DNA of 64,000 nucleotides from Bolinopsis microptera (taxonomy: Eukaryota > Ctenophora > Tentaculata > Lobata > Bolinopsidae). The first letter of the stretch is position 1. Each line of letters starts with the position of its first letter. Of this stretch, positions 1 through 16,523 are shown piece after piece. The stretch is from contig NC_087075.1 of NCBI RefSeq assembly GCF_026151205.1, positions 5,324,858 through 5,388,857 of the forward strand, written 5' to 3'. The position numbers were made by a program, and so were the translations under genes. The notes under the pieces were generated by a model. It was given only the letters and a program-made list of their open reading frames with translations. It had not been told where the DNA came from and did no database searches.

Positions 1-75
1 TGCACTGCGCCATACCTGCGCACTGCACTATACCTGCGCACTGCACTATACCTGCGCACTGCACTATACCTGCGC
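1..75. repeat. Short tandem repeat, about 19-bp unit
   Basis: The window opens with about four copies of a unit reading roughly CTGCACTATACCTGCGCA. It lies in what appears to be an intron just upstream of the first recognisable exon at 108. No coding role is seen. Confidence 0.75.
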
Positions 76-107
76 ATAAGCGCAATACACGGTTAACCTC
101 TCCTCAG

Positions 108-3100
108 GTATCTCAACACAGAGCCACTACAACATAACCCCAGCAGCTGCTCAAGTCAACCCTGTCAACCAGGCACAGGCGATATACGCTGCTGCATCTC
201 AGATGATGATAGGTACGTTGCTCTAGACTACACTTATTACTAGACATTTCTAGCTTTTAGTGTAATTGTATTGCTATTTCAGTGGACAACTCTTCGCGGA
301 CAACTTATGATGAACTAAGGATAGTGTCATGAATTTAGACTCTCAAAACTGCTCCAATCCATACGTTTTCTAACAACATATTAAATGACAATAAAAACTG
401 GATATATATTGTAACACTCTAACTCAGGTAATATGATGATGGACCACTTGTCTAGCAACAACAACAACAACAACAATAACAAGAGAAGAAAGAAGCGCAG
501 TGGTTCACCAAAGCGCCGCATGCGATCCCGATCTGAGAGCCCTCAGCGCAACAAGAGAGCTAGGGATGGCAAGAGACGTAGAAATAGGTCCGTTATATTC
601 ATTGGTCAGGGTAGAAATTGTTGGTATCTAAACTTTATTAAGGTGAACTTTTCTGAAACAAGTTAGAATGGTGTGTTTATTTTAAATTTAAATGCATAAT
701 TAAATAACCCACTATGTCAGGTCCCCTACTTACAAGCGAAGTTACAATCGTGGCTCGGACTCTCCTCAAAAAGTTCAGAGACGTGAGGAAAGGAAAAGCG
801 AAGAAATGAAAAAAGAAGATATGAAGATTGAGGAGAATGACGAGAACTTGTACCAGCCTCCTACTCCTGAGGAAAACGTCGTAGCGGTGGAAGCTGAAAG
901 TGAGAATTGTAAGTTAGATCGTGTTTGTATATTTGAACGTTATTTTTTACAGTTATTCTTTTTCTTATTTCTACAATTTAGTTATTTATTTAAGAGACTT
1001 TTACAAAATCCAAACTGCTACAAAAATGTCTGATCTCTCTTATTTCAGTAATCATAATTCAAGATTTAATAGAGATGGTCTCCCTAAATAACATGAGTTA
1101 AGAAAGTTGTATAGTGTACAGTACCAATGCAACATGAGCTCTAAATAGAACTATTCAGATGTTCCAGACGGAAACAAGACCCCTGACTACAAAGCTGATG
1201 ATGGGACACCAAAAACACCTGAATACGACGCCGTCACCGTAAGTAACACCTTTTATAGGTGTTAGTCACCCGTAAGCAACACCTTTTATAGGTGTTAGTC
1301 ACCCGGAATATTCTTCATTCCTTCAAAAACTGCATTTTATTTAATCTAATTTCTTTTCGTTATCAATAGACTCCACAACCTGACTTGTACCCACATCACG
1401 CCCATTTACCTAATAAAATGTTCACTTTACAGGGATCAGCAGTCACTCCCCCTAGATCCGCCTCTCATCAAATAACTATGACGTCATCATCACAAGACAA
1501 CAAGACGTCATCAAATAACAATAATCAATCAGACTTTATCACTTCGCCCCCTTCGGTTTGTTATGGAAATATAACTTATCGTTGTCTGACTTAACCAGTT
1601 TATAGCATATAAGCTATTGTCTGCTTCACACATTTGATTTTGGGTTACTTCGATTTTTCATTTTATATTTATCTTAAAGTACACCATAAATTGGATCTTA
1701 TCATGTAATTTAATCTAACTGCATTTCAGAGGAAGACAGTAGCATCAGTGAAGGCCACATTGTCACTCAGCCCTAAGATGATCTCTCTAAAGAAGATAGG
1801 AGATACTCCAGACTTGTCAAGTCCTGTTCCAGATGTTGGAATAAAGTCTTTAGCAGGTAGCTTGTTTCTTTGAAATGAAATGAAATGAAATGAAATGAAA
1901 TGAAATGAAATGAAAAAATGTGCTTGTAAACTGTAAAGGGTGAGGTGAACATATTTAGCAGTAAACCACTAAAATCATATGAATTATTTATTCAATTATT
2001 ATCTATAACGATACGCAAAATGTTTGATCTCCTGTTTATCTCTGGCAATCTGCCAGCAAACTAATTTTTTGTGGACAGTTATTGGTCGTTGGAAGAGTAT
2101 TCGCTCTACAGGTTTTCTAGCAAAATCAACTTTTATAGGAAGAACGTATATAATTTACCACTTTCCCCAGACATCCTGCGTGAACAAGCTCTGAAGTCAA
2201 TGAAACGGAAACCGACACCAGAAAGAGAAATTGAAAGGGAAAGTGAGAGTGGGAGGAACACACGTGATGTCACACCAGATCTGGATAACTTCAGAACCCG
2301 CGCTGAGTCGCCCACTCTTGGTAAAACCCTCTCCTTCTACCATGCAGAATATTTCTTATTTCACGTTTAAAAACTGCTGAAATGATCTGCTAATTATAAG
2401 AATTTGTTTTGGTTCCAGCCAACTAGTAAGTTAAACGAACTTTAATCAGATCGTTCAACTACTGAGACAGCAAAGTTGGTTCGACCATTTGATGACATCG
2501 ACAGAAACATGTTCAAACCTGAGAACAGTCTCAACTCAGATGAAGACGAGTAAGTCAGCATATTTAGAGTAATTTAGAGTAATTATCACTTTCTCTTACA
2601 AATTAGTTAACCGTATTTGAAGTCATTGATAGAGTAATGACTATTTAATTACTTCGTTATTACGAGATGGTGATTTCAAATTTCTTCTTTTGAAATATTT
2701 CTGTTCTAGTTTTTACTCGGACGATGAGTTTGATCCAAAGAAATATGAAAAGAATTCAGAAGACGAATTATTAGATAGTCCAGAAAGAAAACACGACTTT
2801 ACTGGAATTACTATGAACTTTAAAGTTACTCCAAAAGTGGTAAGTTTGTGAATCCTTATTTAAAGAGTTTTTATTGTTCGTGTTTTTATTGGTTCGGTGA
2901 TTTCAAGGAAGTCAGACTCCCATGAATGTGGAATTCCTCGTTATTGGTGGTAGAATTTGTTAGTGGAATTTTCTATGAAGACTTTTTCGTTACATTGAGT
3001 AACGATTGATCAAAACTAAAACACTGTTTTCGATCTGACGGGTGATGGGCTCTCTCTGATGGGACACGGTTCTAAGGGGTACCCGGGGTACGAGTTAACG

Positions 3101-6100
3101 AATAGTGTTCGTGTCCTTCCACAACCCCCTCTCATTGTGTTTTTGACGGAGGAGAAGCCTAGTTCATCCGCCTGCATCGCTTAATCGAGTTGAAAATTTA
3201 GCCAATAACAAACTAAATTACATGTTATACTGATAGCAGGTGTAGAGTTTATAACATACAAATTCTAAATTTTTGACGGCTGACGGTGGTAAGTCGCTAT
3301 GTTTAATTCGGGACTTTTATAGTCTTGGAGCTCAAAATGTCTCGTGCTGTGAGCCGTATAAACGGCGCACACCACCGCCCCGCCTTTCTGCTTACATTAC
3401 TTCATGGTTGCGGGGCGGAGCTGGTGCCGTTTGTCTCGGCCTCGAGTGGCGAGTGCTTGCCCATCGAATACACAATTGAAACACTAATTATTTATTGGAA
3501 TTCTACAGTTTCCAAAACGAAGTACGAGGATATATTAACTTTGAGCTTTGTTTTGGCAACTGCTTCATCGATGGGCGAGTAGGTATTTGTTGTTTAGCAG
3601 TGTTGAATATTGGAGCAATTATATAATGCAATGTATATCTCCATCATAATATAGGCTAGTGTAAACATATATAATTAATAATACAAACAAATGGTATTAG
3701 TAACTCGCTAGATTATAGATGTTATTTAAACACATATGTTTACGTCAATTATTACTAAAATTAATATTCTTTTTGCTTTAATATAATTACATGTCACATA
3801 ATGGATTAGTTGAATGAAACGTGTGCTACAAATGTCTACACCTCACGCAAAACTGCGTACCGCTTAGTACTTCATGCTTGAGCGGTACTGCGGTTGACAG
3901 TGGCGCGCACTCAATTTAATCACAAATAACGAGCGCGCGGTTTTTTGGAATCTCTCCATTATTATATTAATTAGGTCGCAGTGTTCACGGCCTGTACTGC
4001 GTGAACGTCAGAAATATCTTTTAAATTATTTTGCTTCTGAAATTTTGGCTCTAGAAATTAAGAAATGTGACATGTAATTGTAAGATAACAATTAAATAGA
4101 TCATGTGCGCGGCGCCTACAGCTGACCTACGAATTTCTGAACATTTTTAAATTGTGGCTGTGTGCGCGGCGTACTGTATATGTGTTTGAAATTGAAATTT
4201 GAATTTATTTATGAATATAACATTATGTATTGATTGTTTTGTGGTAAATAAAAATTTTTCTTTCCTAAAAAATTTTTCTTTCCTATTTCTCAAATAACCC
4301 CACATTCTTACTATTTCTTATTATCCCAGACTAAAGATGAGAAACGTAAAGCAAAGATTGAAAAGAAGCGAGCTAAAGAGCTGAAGAAGAAAAAGAAAGA
4401 GGAGAAAAAACTGAAGAAACTCATCAAAAAACAAGGCCAAGGTTTGTAATATTATTTTAAAGCGCTTAATTTTTCATCGACTGATACCGATAAATTTGTA
4501 TCATAAAACTGAATTGTGATTGATTAAGGTAATGTATCATATCGAATATCAAATTAATCGAAAACATTTCAGCAGATAATTTGGAGACTGAGACTTCTCC
4601 CAACAACTCAGATAGAGGTTTGTTAACACGTGACATTAGCACGTGACATTAGCACGTGACATTAGCACGTGATACTCTTTGTAAATTGTACCATCGAATT
4701 TCGTTCAAAGATTGCGGCACAAGAACATTTAATTATCTGTGTGCTTGTGGAACTATGATTTGTTAGTTATTAAAAGTATGACGTAAGCCCGCCATTGTTA
4801 TTTTTCTCGAATAATAATCATACCACATTGAACTCGACCATGATATTGAGATAGGTCTACAAATGTTAGCATTCGGAAAGCCCAGACGTGACTAAAGTCT
4901 AATATTTTAGCATTCAAAAAGACGCGCATTTTGACATTACATGCACTAAATCCATTGCGCGCAACAAGTATTGACTGTCGCGCGCGAAAAGTGGCATGCA
5001 ACGTATGTCAAGTTATTTCGGGAAATGCGATACTAAATAATAATCAAACCCAAATCATTTAATTTAATTCGCTGTTAGATTTACACTCAAATATCCTTAG
5101 CGGCTCCAGCCTGGCAACGAAGGTTAATCAGCTCTCACCTTACTGGAGCTGACAGCCCCGCAACTAAGTAAGTTTAAAGAAGCACAAATTCTTACGATAA
5201 GAATAGGCCAGGACTTCTCAAATTTCATTTATTCACTCCTTATTAAGGTTCATGTTTTAAGGAAAATGTTTGCGGTTAAGCAGATGTGTCCTTCTTGTGT
5301 ATCCACAAATTAGTTACAAGTTTAATTTCAGTTCGCCCGATTCTTCCCCTCCGAGTACTCCTGATAATGATGACTCTGAGTTTCTTAAAACGCCTGAGAA
5401 GTGCGATCAGATATTCTTTGAGGTGGGTCTAGAAATTATTATTTTTGGGACAAAATTAGCTGACTTTTTTCGGGTTCAAGTAATTAAATTAAAACTGTGA
5501 TAACGAATGGTTTCCAATACTACCATGAGATTATAATCTCCATCCTACACGGACTGTATAGCTTGTCATGTTTCATTTCTCGATAAAGAGCAGAATCAAT
5601 AATAATAAAACTACGTAACTATTTTAAAATGAAAACTCCACCAGACCTCCCCATCTACTGAAGAACCGAGACCCAAAAGAAAATCCAAGAGAAAAGTAGT
5701 AGTCCTAAACAAAGATCCCACAAACAACACTCCCCAACAACCTGAAGTACCAGAACCTAAACCTGAAGTTAAAACAACTTCGCCCTCTGCTAGGAAACCG
5801 TTAGCAGCAGTGTTTAGTGCTACTATCAGAAGTCTTGTGCCGCCTAAAGCAGAACAGAGCAACACTGTATCAACTACTGCAAACAGACAGGTAATGTTCG
5901 TCATAGAAATGTGCTAACTGCTTATTAGTGCATAAACATTGGTGTAAACCAACTTTATCCAAGCTATAAAACCTTTAAAATTTCTCCTCGAAACAGCTGA
6001 ATTTTTCCTTGTATAAACTTATAATTTCCCGCCAGGTTAAAGGATTTAACCCGTTTGCTCCATCATCCTCCCAACCTATTAGACCCACCCCTGCTCCAGC

Positions 6101-6795
6101 CGTTCCCACCATCACACCTCTAGTTAGACCAACTAGACCAGATACCGTACCTCTAGTTAGACCAACTAGATCGGATACACGTAAAGTTACAGCTGAGGTT
6201 AAACAGACAAGGAGGCTAGGAGGTGTTAAAACTATAAAGATCAGGAAAACGGTTCCAACAACAGTTCCTACAACGGTTCCAACAACAGTTCCTACAACAG
6301 TTCCTACAACAGTTCCTGAACAGAGGTTTACACCAGCAGTTACTAGTGTGAAACCTGTTGTTAAACCCCCTGTTGAACTGTCGCCTCCCCCTATTGAGTA
6401 AGTGTTTATTTAGTGATTGTTGTGGAATTAAAGAACTTGATTCGTCATTTAGATAATTTTCCTGACATTTTCTACCTCAATTTATTTTTATTACGCTTTC
6501 GCATGATTTAAGTTCTGACACCGAATGAATGATTTGTAGTCAAAATAAACATTGGTTCACTCCCATGATACGTCATTCTAATTCTATGTTTTAATAATTT
6601 ACTAACTAATAAGTTTATAACCGTCACAGTGACGATCTTGACGATTTGGACAAGGAACTAGATCTCCTAAATGCAGCCCTGGACATTGAACCAGCTTCCT
6701 TCAAATCCAAGTCTAAACCAGAAACTAAAGATGATGATGACGATCTGTTCGCAGATATTGAAGAGTTCCTGAACGAAGAAAGAAGAAATCTTTGA
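108..6795 (+). CDS. Unrecognised RS-rich / acidic nuclear protein, 3' portion of gene (about 756 aa in window)
   Basis: The 5' end lies before the window. Sixteen exons keep phase throughout: 108-212, 428-587, 721-908, 1159-1238, 1370-1555, 1730-1856, 2171-2320, 2450-2549, 2710-2839, 4330-4441, 4573-4617, 5101-5122 (microexon), 5332-5422, 5645-5890, 6036-6397, 6630-6795 (TGA). In order, the protein has an Ala/Gln-rich start, a poly-Asn run, a Lys/Arg block with RS dipeptides (SRSESP), a TP-rich stretch, a LREQALKSMKRK motif, an acidic SDDEFDPKKYE segment, a Lys/Glu helix-forming block (exon 10), a Pro/Thr region with five near-identical VPTT units, and an acidic C-terminus (DDLDDLDKELDLL, ending EEFLNEERRNL). 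I see no catalytic or zinc-binding domain. Composition suggests a nuclear RNA-processing or transcription-associated protein, which is inference. I do not recognise the family. Exon chaining is well supported; the microexon rests only on phase. Confidence 0.65.
1873..1916. repeat. (GAAAT)n microsatellite
   Basis: A run of about nine GAAAT pentamers sits in the intron between the exons ending at 1856 and starting at 2171 of the RS-rich protein gene. Confidence 0.9.
2840..4329. other. Long intron of the RS-rich protein gene, no gene seen
   Basis: This 1.5-kb intron holds GC-richer islands (around 3040-3200 and 3340-3460) inside AT-rich DNA, and a short direct repeat of AAAAATTTTTCTTTCCTA near 4250-4285. 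The 85-aa and 68-aa open frames near 3270-3580 resemble no family, overlap each other in different frames and have no splice support. I treat them as chance. Confidence 0.5.
4627..4672. repeat. Short tandem repeat containing E-box-like CACGTG
   Basis: CACGTGACATTAG is repeated three times with a fourth partial copy, just after the donor at 4617. Each unit contains the CACGTG palindrome, but the intronic position and low copy number give no basis for a regulatory claim. Confidence 0.7.
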
Positions 6796-8673
6796 GAAGA
6801 TTTATTTTTTTAGTGGTTAAATTATTAGCTTTTAAATTTGCGCGGTCGTTGGTTATTGGAGGAACTGTGGAAGAACTATTATTGTTAGCTGAAAGTGTTT
6901 TATAGGTCCAGTAAAATAATTTGTATGTTGGTAAATTATTTACATCAGTTAGTGGTTTGAGAGGTCAAGTTGAATCTCGTATAACCTGCTTAGATTTGGA
7001 CTGGGGGTATGACTGGCATAGAATTGTGTTTAAAATGTGACACGCCACAAACTATGAATAATTCGACACCTAATTCAAATGTAGAAACATGTTGAGATGA
7101 TGATAACAGAAATATTATATAAAGATCCGCTTCATTAATGCTACAAAGTACAAATGCATGTAGTGAAACTTTCAAATAACTTACAGCTGTTTGAAGTGGG
7201 TCCAAATTATTTTTGATGGGTTGAAGTTACGGTGTTTAACATATGCTATTACCTTATTTATCTTCCAAAAATAACGAAAAATGTTGAAGGTCTACTGTGT
7301 ACTGAATTTTCAATTTTTGTCAAATCGTTCATGTTCTTGGGCTTGATTTCCTGGTTATTTGTGCAACTGGACCTTCATTGATCTGTTTCCCCCCTTTTTA
7401 TTAATTTTCCGTTTTTCTGCTTGGTAAATTGGATGATTGTTAGCGATGGTTTTCCTCAGGCAATCCCGATAGTAATTGTGGAAACTATTTTAATGTTATC
7501 TGGTAAAATCAGTTACATTTTATCTACACATGATGTTTTGTCTGGTTAATTACAGTGAAAAATGTGGGTAATCTTATTAATTTCGCTTATTATTTCAATC
7601 AATTCTCAAATCTATTATTTTACTTGTATAAAAGAAGCATCGATACCTTACCTGGGAGTAATATGTAATTCGATGTACGAGTTCAGACTCAGAGTTGAAC
7701 TGGAATGATCGCATATTTATATTGATAAACAATGCAAAGTGATTACAATCGCTTGGTTGTACTTGTAGGTTTATAACCTATCAGGACGCGCGCCGAGTTG
7801 AAACAAATATTTTACGAGTATCACCGGCCGTTAATCGCTTAGTCATAACATTACTAATTTACCTAACTAATTGCTAGTCTATTGCTCACTACTCTCACGT
7901 ATAGAAGCGCCGAGCAGTGGTATTAATTAATTGGGATTTAAATGGCGCGCGTGCCAGGTAAATTGTTATTAAAATAACAAATTGCTCGTCCATATTAATG
8001 AACTCGGTATGTCGCACAATTCGAAAAAATATAGACACATTCTATTTATTATAATATTCGTTTAGGGAATATAATAGTAACTAATCGTTATGGAATACAT
8101 CATAACTATTCTGCAAATTGAACAAAATATTAAAAACAGAAAAGCCGCACGCATGCGCGTTAGATATTTCGCAATAATAAGTGACAGTGCTTACTAAAAT
8201 CGAGCGCTGCGCTGTATATTTTGAAACTGGCGTTTAAACATTAAACGAGTCTTCCAAATTTTAATTTTTTTTTTCTTTGAATGAATCTCTGTGCGGGGAT
8301 ATCATAAAGTCATTTGGAATTATTTTGAACTCCGGTAGAGCTTGGTGAATCTTTAAATTCTCATTCATGGTGTGAGATCACGTGAGATTGGCTAAAATTA
8401 CACATATTGCCACATGCAGATAAGTCAGGTGGTACAAGAATCTTCGATTTGAAATCCTTAGAACAACAGTGATTTCTCTCCGGGGAAACAGAGGGGCAAG
8501 AAAGAACTTTGTTATGTGGATATAGAGAGTCTAGATTTGAACTTGGAGACACAAGGCCAACTAGGGTAAATTTCAAATGTTTCTGCCAATATTTAAGTTG
8601 GGGAATATATTGAATTTTTGAAAGTTTCATTTTATATAGGGTCATTCATCATTGTGAATGAATAAGTTTATAT
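6796..8673. other. Intergenic, AT-rich, no gene recognised
   Basis: This holds the presumed 3' UTR of the RS-rich gene followed by AT-rich DNA with scattered GCGC-containing patches (7790-7960, 8140-8220). Short minus-strand frames at 6990-7205 and 8361-8645 resemble no known protein and lack context. No RNA gene was recognised. Confidence 0.5.
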
Positions 8674-9108
8674 ATGAGTAATTATTCAATGATTGGATGC
8701 AACATATCAGCTTCACCATTTGAAAAACCCTGCAGATCCTGGTGGCAAGTGGCCTTCAGGAAAAATTCACTAAACTTGCTAAATGTTTTAAGAAGGGCTT
8801 CAATAACTGCTCTTACTGACATAATAGCAACAAAACGGCTACGTTGGTTTGGACATGTCAGTAGAATGCCTGAAGATCGGTTACCTAACTATCTACTTGA
8901 ATGGAAACCCAAGCATGGGAAACGATCAAGAGGCAGGCCTAGGAAGAGCTTAAATGATGTATTTATTGAAGATGCTGAGCAGAGATTGGATCGTAATGGA
9001 CTCACGATTGATTGTATGAGAAGATTGGCTGCAGATCGAAAAGGATGGAGAATTATTACCCGTCGAAGTTGTATAATACAAAGTAATGACGCAGATGACG
9101 CAGACTAA
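8674..9108 (+). mobile_element. LINE (non-LTR retrotransposon) ORF2 C-terminal fragment
   Basis: About 144 codons carry the pattern found after the reverse transcriptase core in many non-LTR elements: RLRWFGHVSRMPEDRLP, then KRSRGRPRKS, then an acidic helix and a DRKGWR motif near the end. Only the C-terminal tail is present; the RT palm motifs are absent upstream, so this is a 5'-truncated dead copy. The TTG that opens the frame is not a credible start. The tail ends in a short repeat, NDADDAD. Tail and UTR sequence probably continue to about 9340, ending in AT-rich DNA. Confidence 0.8.
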
Positions 9109-10041
9109 TCCTTTTGGATGGAGATCTCGCCATGTAACATGTGTATGTTGCTAAATGATAACACTTTCTGCACTGACTGTGAGAAACAGGATAGATCTGT
9201 TTTTTTGTCTAACATTCTTTTTTAAACCTTTTTAAGAGAGGTTGGGCCAAGATGGCCCACGAGAGGATAGCATTGAGATGCTCTGCCTACCTCTGGGGTA
9301 TGGCTACCCAAACAGTATATATACAATAAATTAAATCAAGTGATGCAATTGGCAGAGCACAATCGTAAATCATGAGCAATAAATATCATCTATCCCTCGT
9401 AGCTCTTCTCTTCAGGTATCAGGTTGAAGGAGACACTGGATATAGGGGTGGTTCATACCTTCTTTGCCTTCACACGTACACCTCTAACTGCTACTAGAAC
9501 ACTCCTCTTTATATCCATGCTCAGGCGTGTCCTGATGTTGTACATCAACTGGCTGTAGTCTTCCTTCATCTTGATGGCTATCAACACAGCAAGTCTCTTA
9601 TGAAACGCTTGGCCTCAGGTGCCATTCCTCCTGTTGTGGTAAATACAAGGGGGAAGAATGACCCTTTTTTCCAGTTGTAGCACAAGATAGATTCGTTTAC
9701 ATTTCTTGCTTGGTGGTGTATCAGGCAATAAATCACTTGACAATACATTCATTGTCTTATTTTGCAGTAATGACTTACGATGTTATTACTTATTGGAAAT
9801 ATCTCTCTCCAATATATATGTTCTTTTAGAGTATTGGAAAAGCATCATTTATTTAACGGCAATTTTTTTCTTCTGGGCCTAAGGTCATACTTTTTGATCA
9901 CTTCCTTAAAGAATATATGCTTTAATCTGAAGGCTTAATAAAGACGTATTTTGGTAATTAACTACCTATTGTAAGGCATTTGTGTGTGGCTGTTTTTATT
10001 TATAGTTGATTTAACTATTCAAATATTCTTCCAGCTTTAAA
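9109..10041. other. Intergenic between LINE tail and mS22 gene
   Basis: The first part is likely the 3' region of the LINE fragment. The segment around 9400-9700 has higher-complexity sequence but no long open frame and no recognised gene. The last 100 bases hold the presumed promoter and 5' UTR of the mS22 gene; no TATA box can be assigned with confidence. Confidence 0.4.
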
Positions 10042-12081
10042 ATGAACATTGCTCTTCGTCATGTGATAAGAAACTCACTTGGATTAGTCAGAAATTTTTC
10101 CACTGAACCTGCAAATGAAGTAAGTGCATTTGAAATGTGTCAGCAATTTTTGATATAATTTGAGTTGCTCCAGTATGCCATTTTGATAGAGATATTATAA
10201 TGTATTATATTGCATATCAATACGATCATAATTTACATTTTCGCTTTAATTAGGTTGCCCCACCAAAACAACAGGATCCTTATGTGGAGCACCATAAAAA
10301 GCACCATTTTATATATCACATAGGTAGCAAGTAACAAAATTTAATGTGTACTTTATGAGTATATTTTATTAGCATCTAAATTATTGAACATTCGTTATTG
10401 TTGCGAAATTTTATAATTCAATTCAGTACTCATAAAATCAATTCTCTCAGGTTTATCACGTCAAAAGGAAGAATGCTACAGATAAATCATTTGAACAACA
10501 AAATGCTCCGTATTTGTCCCATCCAAAATCTTCAATTCCATCCCAGCAGTATGTAAAAATAGATAAAACATTTCAAAAACGATTAGAAGAATCAAAGGAT
10601 GTCTTCAATCAAGAAATAACAGCAGAAGTTATGAAATCATCTCATCAGTTTCGTCAACCTTATTCATCTCAACCTACCTCCCAAATAGCATTCCTCACTA
10701 AAGAAGAGCTTGAGGTGGCCAATGAGAATGCTCGGAGAAGGGTTGTAGAAATATTAGACAGCAAACCTGTTCCTTCTACTGTCAGACCAGATGTTTCTCA
10801 GGCTGTAGAAAATGATCCGGGTTTGGCATGGCTTTATGACAGTTCAATAACTTTTGTTGATTGCAGTAAAGATGCTTCTGATCAGGTGTGTACACTACAT
10901 CATTTCTTACTTTAACTGTAATCTATTGGATTTCTTAAAAGTCCTGTTCTTTGAAAAAGTATGGTCATAATTATATTTGTATCATAATGAAACTTAATGG
11001 TGCTTTAATTTCAGGATAGATACATCGTAACTCGAAACATTGATGGGTCTCTTACTCATGACCAACACCCAGAAAGAGACATAATCCACGGCAACTTCTT
11101 TAAAAGACCTGATCAAATTTACCCACCATTCGATTTTCTGGAATCGGATGAGCTTTTCTCAGAGATTTTAAGTTCAGATGAGTCAGACAAATTGGGCATG
11201 CTTGATGCGTTGCCACATTGTTACACTTCTGACCACCCTATCTTTCAAAAGCGTTTTAATCAGATCACAGATGCGATGCTTAACAACACTTCATTAATGG
11301 ATTCAATGATTCTTTCCAACCATTTTGTACCTATGATAGAGAGAGCGTTGACCAACAAGCATCATGATGTCTCTCTCCTAATCAATCATCTTCATAATAC
11401 AGGGAGGTTGGTGTTTCTGTAATTATTTCGTAAGAATGTGACCGCATTATAATTAATCTCTAATGATGGCTTAAATTTAATAAGTGGCCCTACTTTTTAT
11501 AACTGGTCCAAACTTTTGACACTTGTAAATTTGTTTCACTTCCAGGACACAGATTGCTGCAGAACTGACAAGTTTAGTCTACTACAAAGATAAACGAGCT
11601 TGTAAAAAGATGGAAACATACCTTGCCGGTCAAGTTCTCATATTTAATGGGGCAGCTATGAAAGTTTCGCTTGATAGAACGCGCCGGCTGAAAAAAGATG
11701 AGAAGACTATCAAGGTAAGGAAAGTATTAATTATAATAATTATAATTATAATAATTATAACGTCACACCCAATATTGCCCCATTATTGCCAACTCTGATA
11801 TGATACATATTACATATTCTGTAAATATCAAAACTTTAGTATCACAGAAATTATACATATCTCTTTTATTTCAGGTCAGCTTGATATGCGATGTGGACGT
11901 ACAAGAAGTCAAATCTGTAAAAAACAGCTCAGACGGAAAAGCCTTCATTGCCACCTTGAAAGATCACGAAGTTGCAGAAAGTCTCCATAACCTCGGGAGA
12001 GGAAATTGCAAATTTGTGAACTCTAATAAATTTGAATTCTTCCCTGTTAAGGGAAAAATTAATAAGAAAAATAAGAACTGA
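10042..12081 (+). CDS. MRPS22: Mitochondrial small ribosomal subunit protein mS22
   Basis: mS22 is a component of the animal mitochondrial ribosome small subunit with no bacterial counterpart. Six exons give a closed frame: 10042-10119, 10254-10330, 10468-10885, 11015-11406, 11546-11714, 11875-12081 (TGA). The first 26 residues (MNIALRHVIRNSLGLVRNFS...) look like an Arg/Ser-rich mitochondrial targeting peptide. Family signatures recognised by eye are FLTKEELEVANENARRRV (vertebrate family: LMTQAQLEEA...), then a SITFVDCSKDASDQDRYIVT segment followed by IDGSLTHDQHPERD (family: [35 protein letters not shown]). The C-terminus is basic. Exon 2's junctions are the least certain: an alternative acceptor at 10451 shifts the frame to an early stop, so 10468 was chosen. 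The distance to the next gene is about 600 bp. Family call is confident. Confidence 0.88.
11727..11761. repeat. (ATAATT)n microsatellite in mS22 intron 5
   Basis: A TAATTATAATAATTATAAT-type repeat starts a few bases after the donor at 11715. Confidence 0.8.
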
Positions 12082-12088
12082 TGAGACA

Positions 12089-12094
12089 AATAAA
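12089..12094 (+). promoter_or_regulatory. Candidate polyadenylation signal of mS22 gene
   Basis: AATAAA occurs 8 bases after the TGA stop. This is very close to the stop, but no better hexamer is seen nearby. Confidence 0.45.
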
Positions 12095-12679
12095 AAGTTA
12101 CTTACAAGTTTTTCTATCAATAATGTCTAACATTTGGTTGCCATAGTTCCTCTAATTTATTATGAGTTAATTTATTCTGACTGTACAGTGTACTTAAAGG
12201 CAGGAATTTAGATTAATTGAACTTTTATAAGAATCTATTTTCAACTGTTTTATAACTTATAAATTGCTTGTTCTACAGTTTGGCAGTTAAGTAGACCCGC
12301 TGTCACGCTATATCTTCTTCAGAGCAACTTAAAAACTGGACTGTATAGTTTTAAAATAACTGGCTAGAAATAACAGGCTGTTATATTGATGCCGAGAAAC
12401 AATTTGAAATTGATCTAATCTCAGCTGAATTTCGATATGTCTGTAGTTTAACTGCAATAAACAAAGTTTACAAAGTAGCTTAAAACTTCAGCTACTCCTT
12501 GAGGATAAAATATGTAATATTACCAATTGCGTCATGAATTGTATATTTCATAATAATCCGTCCAGGTAAAACCAATATGGCGGATTAAAAGAAAATAGCA
12601 ACGTCTGTAGTAACCAGTAGTAACCAGTAGTAACTAGTTGTAACGTCTGTCAAGATCTTATCTTGACTGCCAACATTTG

Positions 12680-15550
<2,871 letters not shown>

Positions 15551-15709
15551 ATTTTACTGAACTTGTAAAGGCATGTTATCAAGTGTGCACTGTGCAGTTA
15601 TCACCCTTAAACTTACTCAGTTTCAATTGAGTTATGGTTAATTTGACATTATATAATATCGTCCAGTTGTTTCTTTTTTGTAATGTGATTTTTAAAAGTC
15701 CAGTGGGTT

Positions 15710-15715
15710 AATAAA
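15710..15715 (+). promoter_or_regulatory. Candidate polyadenylation signal of KIAA0930 gene
   Basis: AATAAA lies 160 bases after the stop codon in an AT-rich 3' UTR. Confidence 0.5.
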
Positions 15716-16523
15716 TTATGTTTTTGAAATTTTGAAGCTCTATTTTTGATCATACTGAAGATTTACATGTTTTAAGGTATTTTTTACCTATCTTTTTATC
15801 ACTAAAATTATTAAACATAATTCGGTGGTACGTGTGATGTGACACTGTTGATTGACCCAACAGGTTATAGCAGATATTAAGTTTCTCTTTTTGTTGAGTT
15901 TATGTATATAATTACAGAAAGATATAATTAATGATGGGTAAGAACAGTAATTATTGTACTATATATACTTATATAGCTGAGTTGTAGAAAAAAATATATC
16001 GAACAAAATGGAACATTCTCGAAACGTGGTGAATCAAATTGCTCGTTCAGCTAAATATGTGGCGACGGCATCTTATGTATTTATATGTGTAATACAAGAC
16101 ACATCTAAACCAGAATATTCGGGTTAATGAGGTCCCATCTATTCAATTATCTCCGCTTACCGTGCAAGTCAGCTGTTCTTATCTCATTAGACACGTTATC
16201 TTGTGACTACACCACAAGGAGTATCTCAAGGAGCAGTATATCTGTCATGTAAGACCACGTTTCCAAAACTTCGTCAAAAGTACCACTACCGCTCGGCGTG
16301 GTGGACACTCTTTTGAGTTCTGTGCCATGCTAGCATATTCTACAATCATTACTGAAGTTGTATCTCAAGTATTGTTACTCGTCATTTATGTGCTTCTTTG
16401 CCGTGGACTGGAACATGAAGTACGACAACCCGGACACTTTCGGATAAACCTCATCAAACTATTGAAATAAGTACCGTACCCCCTTTAGCCCCCCCCCTTT
16501 CTATTTGGTACACTAGACCTCTA

